DNA from: Tolypocladium sp. Sup5 PDA-1
Taxonomy: Eukaryota; Ascomycota; Sordariomycetes; Hypocreales; Ophiocordycipitaceae
Reading direction: 5' to 3'
Assembly: GCA_000750105.3 (NCBI GenBank)
Contig: JPHH03000053.1
Coordinates: 124,001 to 188,000, forward strand
DNA: 64,000 bases
Of this stretch, positions 58,466 through 64,000 are shown piece by piece. Every line of letters begins with the position of its first letter. Within the stretch, counting starts at the first letter, position 1. The notes beneath the pieces were generated by a model, which saw nothing but the letters and a program-made list of their open reading frames with translations, was not told the origin of the DNA and made no database searches. The position numbers and the translations under genes are program-made.

Positions 58466-59570
58466 CTACTCTGAGCTACGATCCTCGAACTTAGTGGAGG
58501 GATTGATAAGAAACCCATCCAAAGATAGCATGTTATACCGTCCCTGCTCATCATCGCGTATAGTAACGGGCTTTGATCCATTCGCAAGTCGACTGGTGAA
58601 GCCATTAGAAAGGAGTAAGCCAGTGATCCTAGCGAGTTTGATGGTCCGCATTGTGTCGTCTGCCAAACCTCCCACCTGCTCCTGGAAGGTACTCCAGAAA
58701 ACAGTTTGTAGGACATCGTAGTCCTCGTACCGACTCCAGCCGTCTCGAAGGTGCAAGTGTCCGGTCAATGTTTGTAGAGAGTGAAGGTTCAGGCCGAAAG
58801 GACAGATTTCCGCCTCGGCCCAGTCAATGACCCCGATCAGACTACAGGATGTCTCCTCAACCATGATGTTGCAAGAGCCGAAATCTCGGTGCAAGAGCAC
58901 CATGGGCAGGGAGAGGATTGCATCCATCGAGTCGATGCACTTGTGGATGATGCCGTAGAAACGGTCGGGTAGCGCGCCGAGCAACAACCGCAGCTCCTTG
59001 ACGAACTTCTGACTGAGTTGGTCGCGGTAGGCCTGGTCAACATCCTGTAGTGACTTCCACGCAATTGCGAAGAAGCTATGACAGTCAGCGCCAGATACTT
59101 GCGCGAATTACACAAGAGGCCACCTACCGGGCAACATCTGCCAATAGTGTTTTACGTCGGGCAAAGTTGTCTGGCGAATTTCTAGGGAATCCATGTGCCA
59201 GGATATGGTCCAGGTGAGTAACACCCGGCATACGACTCATCGAATAGGCGTAAAGGGGCTCCTTGTCTCTGGCTTCACAACCCAGCTGGCCTTCAAATGA
59301 CACCGTAGGCACCAGGGAACCGTAGATCCTTCTCGCCAGAGTAGCAGTTTCGAGATTGAGCTTCTGCGATTTGAACCGAAACTGGACCACGTACTCGAGG
59401 TGAGGTCCTGCGTAGACGGTGTAGCTGCAAGCACCCTGGACATGAACTGCGACGACGTTGTCTCCTCCAGCGAGCTCCTCTGCTCGAGTGTCGCATGCTG
59501 GGCGAGTGGTGGTAGCCTTGGCAAAGAAGCTGGCGATCTCTGCCTCGACCGAGTACTCTGAGTAAGTCAT
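58466..59570 (-). CDS. APH-family (aminoglycoside phosphotransferase-like) kinase
   Basis: Two-exon model, complement(58466..59075, 59128..59570), 350 aa; the 52 bp intron keeps frame and joins DVAR to FFAIAWKSLQDVDQ. The family kinase core is visible: LLHRDFGSCNIMV (H-x-D-x4-N catalytic loop) and GVIDWAEAEICPFG (the IDW/DxG metal-binding segment). The N-terminal lobe is less conserved (VVAVHVQGACSYTVY, YVVQFRFKSQKLNLETATLA). Such phosphotransferase-like proteins are expanded in filamentous fungi and their substrates are largely unknown. Not evidence of antibiotic resistance. The stop at 58466 is close to the plus-strand remnant on the left. Confidence 0.82.
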
Positions 59571-60161
59571 GATCTCGATAGCTCAGAAGCTGTTTTTCTG
59601 TCTGAGCCAAATGGTGAAGCTCGCTTTGACAAGGAAGGTTGGATGTTTAGGTGAGTGGTTGCCTGAAGTTTCACTACTTGAGCCCAACACAACGCTTGGT
59701 CCCATCGCCCAACAGCAACCATCACGTGTGACACATGCCCGCCCTGAAAGCCTCCGACCTATTTTACGCAATATAGGGTCTCAAACCAACTTTCCAGCCC
59801 GTACGGAACAGAAAATGAATTGCTGAATGATGCTCCATGAAAGGCTCTGCCATCGACGTGGAATCACGATGCAGCACTGGATTTATGTGAAGACAAGCTC
59901 TCAGCTCTAGGGTAGCCAGCACCTAGTACAAGCTGCAACTTACAACTTGAAGGTAATTACTAGACAACCCAATAGCAGGCTTCTGGGCTATTCAGGAACT
60001 CTTTCGATACATAAACAAACGTCCCACTTTGAGCATGCTGGCGGTATTCATTGATAGTTAGCAAGTACAGGCCTCCATATTTATTTGACGTATTGAGAAA
60101 GTCTGCAACGACCGAAACGTTAGAACAAACACGAAAAGGTCACTCTTCATCCCTAGAGCAC
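59571..60161. other. Intergenic region between APH-like and VOC genes
   Basis: 591 bp with the APH-like promoter at the left and the 3' end of the VOC gene at the right. No gene seen. Confidence 0.4.
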
Positions 60162-60572
60162 TCACTCAATAAGATTCCCATCCGGATCCCTCACGTACAC
60201 ACTCCTAATCCTCCCCCTCGCCCCCGTCCTCCCCACCACCCGGCCCCCCTCCAGCACCTCCACGCCCTCCCGCCGGAACCCCCCGGCCACCTCCTCCAGG
60301 TCCGCCGCCGCGTCGATCAAGAAGCACACGTCCGCGGTGCCGGGCAGCGCCGTCGCCGCCTTGGGCTCGAACTCGCGCCCGCGCTGGTGCAGGTTGATCT
60401 TGTGCGCGCCGAACAGCAGCGCGGTCCGCTGCGTCGCCGGGTCGGCCTCGGAGGCGAACGTCTGGGGCGTCATGCCGAGGTACTTTGCGTACCAGGCTGT
60501 GGTGGCGGCGACGCTGGCGCAGGTGAGGACCAGGTGGTCGATGTCGACGACGGGGGCGAGGGGCTTGGACAT
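60162..60572 (-). CDS. VOC-superfamily (glyoxalase/bleomycin-resistance fold) protein
   Basis: Single exon, 136 aa. Typical VOC layout of two beta-alpha-beta modules: DIDHLVLTCASVAATTAWYA with KYLGMTP, and ADVCFLIDAAADLEEVAGGF with SVYVRDPDGNLIE at the end. A metal-ligand His is present in the first strand (DHLVL) and the terminal Glu of DPDGNLIE is the usual last ligand. A second His lies in KINLHQRG. Activities in the family vary (glyoxalase, dioxygenase, resistance), so no substrate is assigned. Start chosen at MSKPLAPVVDIDHLV. Confidence 0.85.
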   Translation of the reverse strand: MSKPLAPVVDIDHLVLTCASVAATTAWYAKYLGMTPQTFASEADPATQRTALLFGAHKINLHQRGREFEPKAATALPGTADVCFLIDAAADLEEVAGGFRREGVEVLEGGRVVGRTGARGRIRSVYVRDPDGNLIE

Positions 60573-62160
60573 GGTGGTTGCGGGATCGAATGTCGGGGCG
60601 TTGTGAGCGTGAGAAGTGGGATGAGAACAAGTTGACGGAGGGGCCGTGATTTCGGCAGGGCGCGGTTGGCGAGTGACGGAGTCTTATGCGATGCTGACGG
60701 CCGATCCATCCGTGGACGCTCCGAGTCGTCCCCGGAGACCCCGCTGTCCGCCATAAAGCCGACGCAACGTCAGCGTCGAAAGGTACGATAGCCGAGTTGA
60801 CTCATTGCCCTCTTCTCTATTCGGAAAGCATTCGGAGGTTTCCAGAGCTTCACTGCCGCCAAGCTTTATCTCAACACAATGGCTCCCACCGTCTCGAAGC
60901 CAGAAGAAGAATGCTGCTGCTGGAAACGCGTTTCTCTCCACGAGTCCACAACAACATCTTCTCGCACTTTCGCATCACTACCTATCGAGAGGTCACCTAG
61001 CAAAGCGACGCTGCCCTCCCTGAGAATGGACGCAGAATCGCCAGGGCGCCTTCTGGTGTGCGAAGGCTCCAACCTTGTATTTCCCCATAAGTTCCCGTAT
61101 TCCTTGCCGTTCCTCGCTGTTCCTCTCTATTATTGCTCCGAGGTACACCGAACGCGACTTCTTCCTAGCTAAGGTACCCTACAGTATGTATATTACCCTT
61201 GCAATGTACAAAGCTAGAGGCTTCTCATACTAGGAAAGATAGCGGCCAAGGCCCTTACTTGAGCCATCTCGAGAGGTAGTCGTTCAATCGCGCCAGCTGG
61301 GAGCGTTTGTGCCTCGACAGGCTGCCACGCGGCCCGACTTCGCTCTGTCCTCAAGACGGGCATACACGATGTGTGCCATGACTATTCCCTGGAGTTGTTC
61401 CGCAGCCGACCGTCCCAGTCCGTGTCTGATGCGTGCATGGCTGTTTCTCCAGCAGCGGCAACAGCCCCGTCTCCATCTGCTTCTCCGCCCGGCGCCCCCT
61501 CTTCCTCCCCCCCGACACCGCCGAGGCCGGCATCCGGACCCGCGACGATCGCGCCCGCCGGGGTCGCCGCCTGGGCCGCCGCCGAGCACGCGCTCACGAG
61601 CGCACAGCACGAGCGCCGGGCCGTCGCGTGGGCGCTGGTACTCGAGCCGCTGGCACCGATCCGGAAGCTCCATGCGCAGACGTCTTCTGACGGGGAGAAG
61701 TCAATCCAGCTGTAGTCCGTAGTACGAGGTACTTCGCAGAGGACCGGCAGTGAATGAATGGTGTGGCATCGCAGTTAGCGAGCAGAGCCCTGATCATGGG
61801 ACGGACCACGCGCAATCTCCATGCCACCTGGTGGGTGGCCTTGGGGTACGAAACACAAAGTATTACGGTGACGGTCGAATTAAAGTGTTCCATCGCGGCA
61901 CGGCCCGCGCATCTCCCTCGCTCCTTCCTCGAGGGCATCGCGGGTCACGACATCAATTGGCCTCACAGCCCGGCGGGCAATTCCATCAATGCGACATGTC
62001 CACCAGGAACCTGTGCATCCCAATGCGCCGACGGTCGCGTTGAACAAGGCGATTAGAGATAATCATACAGCTACAGCCCGTGTCTCCAGGTGCCATTTAT
62101 CCAGAAGCGCATACGTCTGCAGAACCGCAGGTACACGTCGCGACGAGCGGCAGAGTCGGG
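60573..62160. other. Gene-poor stretch of 1.6 kb
   Basis: Short frames such as 60879-61172 and 61371-61715 (Ala/Pro/Ser-rich) are open but lack convincing composition. Nothing recognised. Confidence 0.35.
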
Positions 62161-62947
62161 CTACTCTTCGCCTCCAGCGGCAGCCGTCTCGGGCTCGGCC
62201 TCTGCGGTCTCCGCCGCAGGCGCCTCGGTGGGCTTGACAGCCTCCTTGACAGCCTCAAAAGCCTCCTTGACAGTCTCCTTGACAGTCTCCTGGACCGGGG
62301 CGGGCGCGTCCTCGTCCTCGTCCTCGTCCTTGTCTTCCTCATCCTCGAGGTCGTCGGCGTCTTCGGCGTCCTCCTCTTCGGCGGCATTGCCGTTGGGGAC
62401 TTCTTCGGTAGAGGCCTCGGCCGTCTTGCGCTTCTTTACGGGCGGTTGGACGACTGCGGCCGAGCATTAGCTTCGTGTTCATGTCCATAGACGCGCGCAG
62501 GAGCTTACCTTTGACGCCGTTCTTCTCGCCGGCTTTGTGGGCGTCACCGGCTTCGGCGTCCTCGTCCTCCTCTTCGGCGTCTTCGTCGCCGTCGTCTGCC
62601 TCTTCATCCTCCTCGTCCTCTTCGACGTCCTCTTCTTCGTCTCCGGTGGAGACGTACCTGATTGGTTCGCCGTCAGCACGTGTCCGCCAGGCATGCAAGT
62701 GATGGCGTCGCAGCATTGCACGCCGGGTGCCACTCAATGGAGCTGTCCGCGATCGCTCGCCACCAGAGCAGGCTTCGCAGGATCCGTGGGGCTCCAGCGA
62801 CGCCCGGATTGATGGCAACGCGAGCAATTCGCAGTGTAAAGGTGGAGGGGCGACTTACTCCTCCTCCTCCTCCTCGTCATCGCCCACCTCGGGGAGGGAG
62901 AGCAGCTCCTCCTCCTCCTCCTCTTGCTTTCTCTTGCGGGAGGACAT
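62161..62947 (-). CDS. Acidic, probably nuclear, protein, 176 aa
   Basis: Three-exon model, complement(62161..62453, 62509..62657, 62859..62947); introns of 55 and 201 bp keep frame. N-terminus MSSRKRKQEEEEEELLSLPE, then a long Glu/Asp tract, EYVSTGDEEEDVEEDEEDEE, a basic VKKRKTAE that could be a nuclear localisation signal, and a second acidic tract. The C-terminus carries a repeated V-K-E-T/A unit (VKETVKEAFEAVKEAVKP) and ends TAAGGEE. No domain was recognised. Composition resembles acidic histone-chaperone-like or nucleolar proteins. The 201 bp intron is long compared with others here, and the acidic tracts make exon borders partly ambiguous. Confidence 0.6.
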
Positions 62948-64000
62948 TGTGTACGTGTAGGCGCAAAGGTGAGGCAATTGATGAGCAGGTGACGGCCTAT
63001 CGTACAGTAGGTATGTAGGATGGGGATGGGCTGGGAACGGCTGATGGGGAGCCGGCCTTTATGTAGGATGGAGGAACGGGGAGAGAGAGAAACGGAGGGA
63101 AACAGGCTGGGTGGGAGAAGGGGGACAGCAGAGAGGCAAGGCTACAAGCTACGGCTAGCGAGGGGAGTGGAGGGAGGGAGGCAGAACTGGGACTGGGACT
63201 GGGACTCTACTAGTAGGAGGTAGGGGAGCTGTCCTGGCTCTGCTGTGTGTATACAAGCACGGGCTAGGCTGGATCGAGGTGGCGGACGAAACTCGCGCTC
63301 TTTGCGTCAGCCTCAGCAAAAGGCAGAGCGGAGGGCAACGGGCAGAGAGGAGAGGGGAGTGACTGATGGGCGGCGGGGAGGGCGTGGCGCGAGCGTGCAC
63401 CAAGGCGAGGCAAAGCAAGCAAGCAAGCAGCGGGCTGCGTGCGGGACGGAGGTTACGAGTATGTCGAGCAGCAAGCAGCAGCACGACACACACAAGAGGG
63501 GGGGGGTGGCTGGGTTTCGCTGCTGGGCAATGGTCAATGGAGGAACGTCGTCACCTTTTGCGGAGCTCCCCAACTCCTCCTGGGGCGCTGGGCGGAAGCT
63601 GGAGCCATCTCTTGGTGGAGAGCAGGCTTTGGGGCGTGGCATCGGTTGGAGCTTGGCTCCAGGGGGGCCCGTGCGCCGGGTGTGTCCGCATCAGCCACGG
63701 GCCGGGGCAGCAAACGACTGGAGGAGGCTCCCCCAAGCTCGACCAACAGCCTGAGATGTGGTCGCGGGTCTGCCTCGACGCCTCTTGGGGCAGCGGTTTG
63801 CTCGCTGGACCAAGGCCTTGGAACTGGGCCCTTCGATTCGCCCCGAGTTGATCCGCGCCGGAGTCTCGCCTCCCTGTTTGCCTGTCTGCTCGCCCAGGCC
63901 GCCTCAGGCAGATGGCGTCCGTCCGCAAACGGGCCAGAGCAGCGCATATCCCGCGAGCCGAGCCAGGTCGAGACGCGCGGGCAAGGCGGGTGCTGACTCC
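62948..64000. other. Right-end gene-free stretch
   Basis: About 1 kb, purine-rich near 63070-63220 with a short GGGACT tandem (63187-63206) and a G7-9 run near 63500. It contains the promoter of the acidic-protein gene. No gene recognised. Confidence 0.4.

Noticed and set aside
61371..61715. Ala/Pro/Ser-rich frame
   Set aside because: GC-rich low complexity with no recognisable feature; overlaps equally open frames on both strands.
1..64000. tRNA genes
   Set aside because: Scanning for T-loop-like GTTCGAATC/GTTCAAATC with matching stems gave no convincing candidate; a covariance search was not possible.

Overview
The window looks like a chromosome segment of a filamentous ascomycete, most likely a Sordariomycete of the Hypocreales type. 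The signs are short introns (about 48-60 bp, GT-AG), compact GC-rich housekeeping genes, a fungal CFEM receptor, a large multimodular NRPS, and single-copy fungal proteins such as DRE2, HIR3 and an exomer ChAPs subunit. Species was not determined. All gene models were assembled by hand from open frames and splice signals. Exon coordinates given in the evidence keep frame arithmetically but were not checked against transcripts.

Bases 1-23 kb are mostly core genes: RRP3 helicase (3' part), a CorA-like membrane protein, a small unknown protein, HIR3, a BUD7/BCH1/CHS6-family exomer subunit, GPN-loop GTPase Npa3, RNA polymerase subunit RPABC4, Fe-S assembly factor DRE2, a cupin, a decayed 2EXR-like fragment, a decayed LysM fragment and a HIT-family hydrolase. 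From 23 to 30 kb lie an aldo-keto reductase, a 2.5 kb gene-free stretch, a CFEM/Pth11-like receptor and an unknown protein.

Bases 30-52 kb form a probable secondary-metabolite locus. A 1449-aa ABCC transporter (minus) and a 3623-aa NRPS (plus) diverge from a 3.3 kb intergenic region, and a secreted tyrosinase (minus) converges on the NRPS. The NRPS reads A1-T1-C1-A2-T2-E-C2-half C-A3-T3. A1 and T1 have lost key residues, A1 carries an NGHG repeat insert, a half condensation domain sits before A3, and there is no release domain. The expected product would be a short peptide with one epimerised residue, exported by the transporter and perhaps oxidised by the tyrosinase; this is inference.

Bases 52-64 kb are accessory and gene-poor: a secreted Tyr/Pro/Gly/His repeat protein, two frameshifted remnants, an APH-type kinase-like protein, a VOC/glyoxalase-fold protein and a three-exon acidic, probably nuclear, protein. 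No rRNA, tRNA, CRISPR array or intact transposon was recognised.
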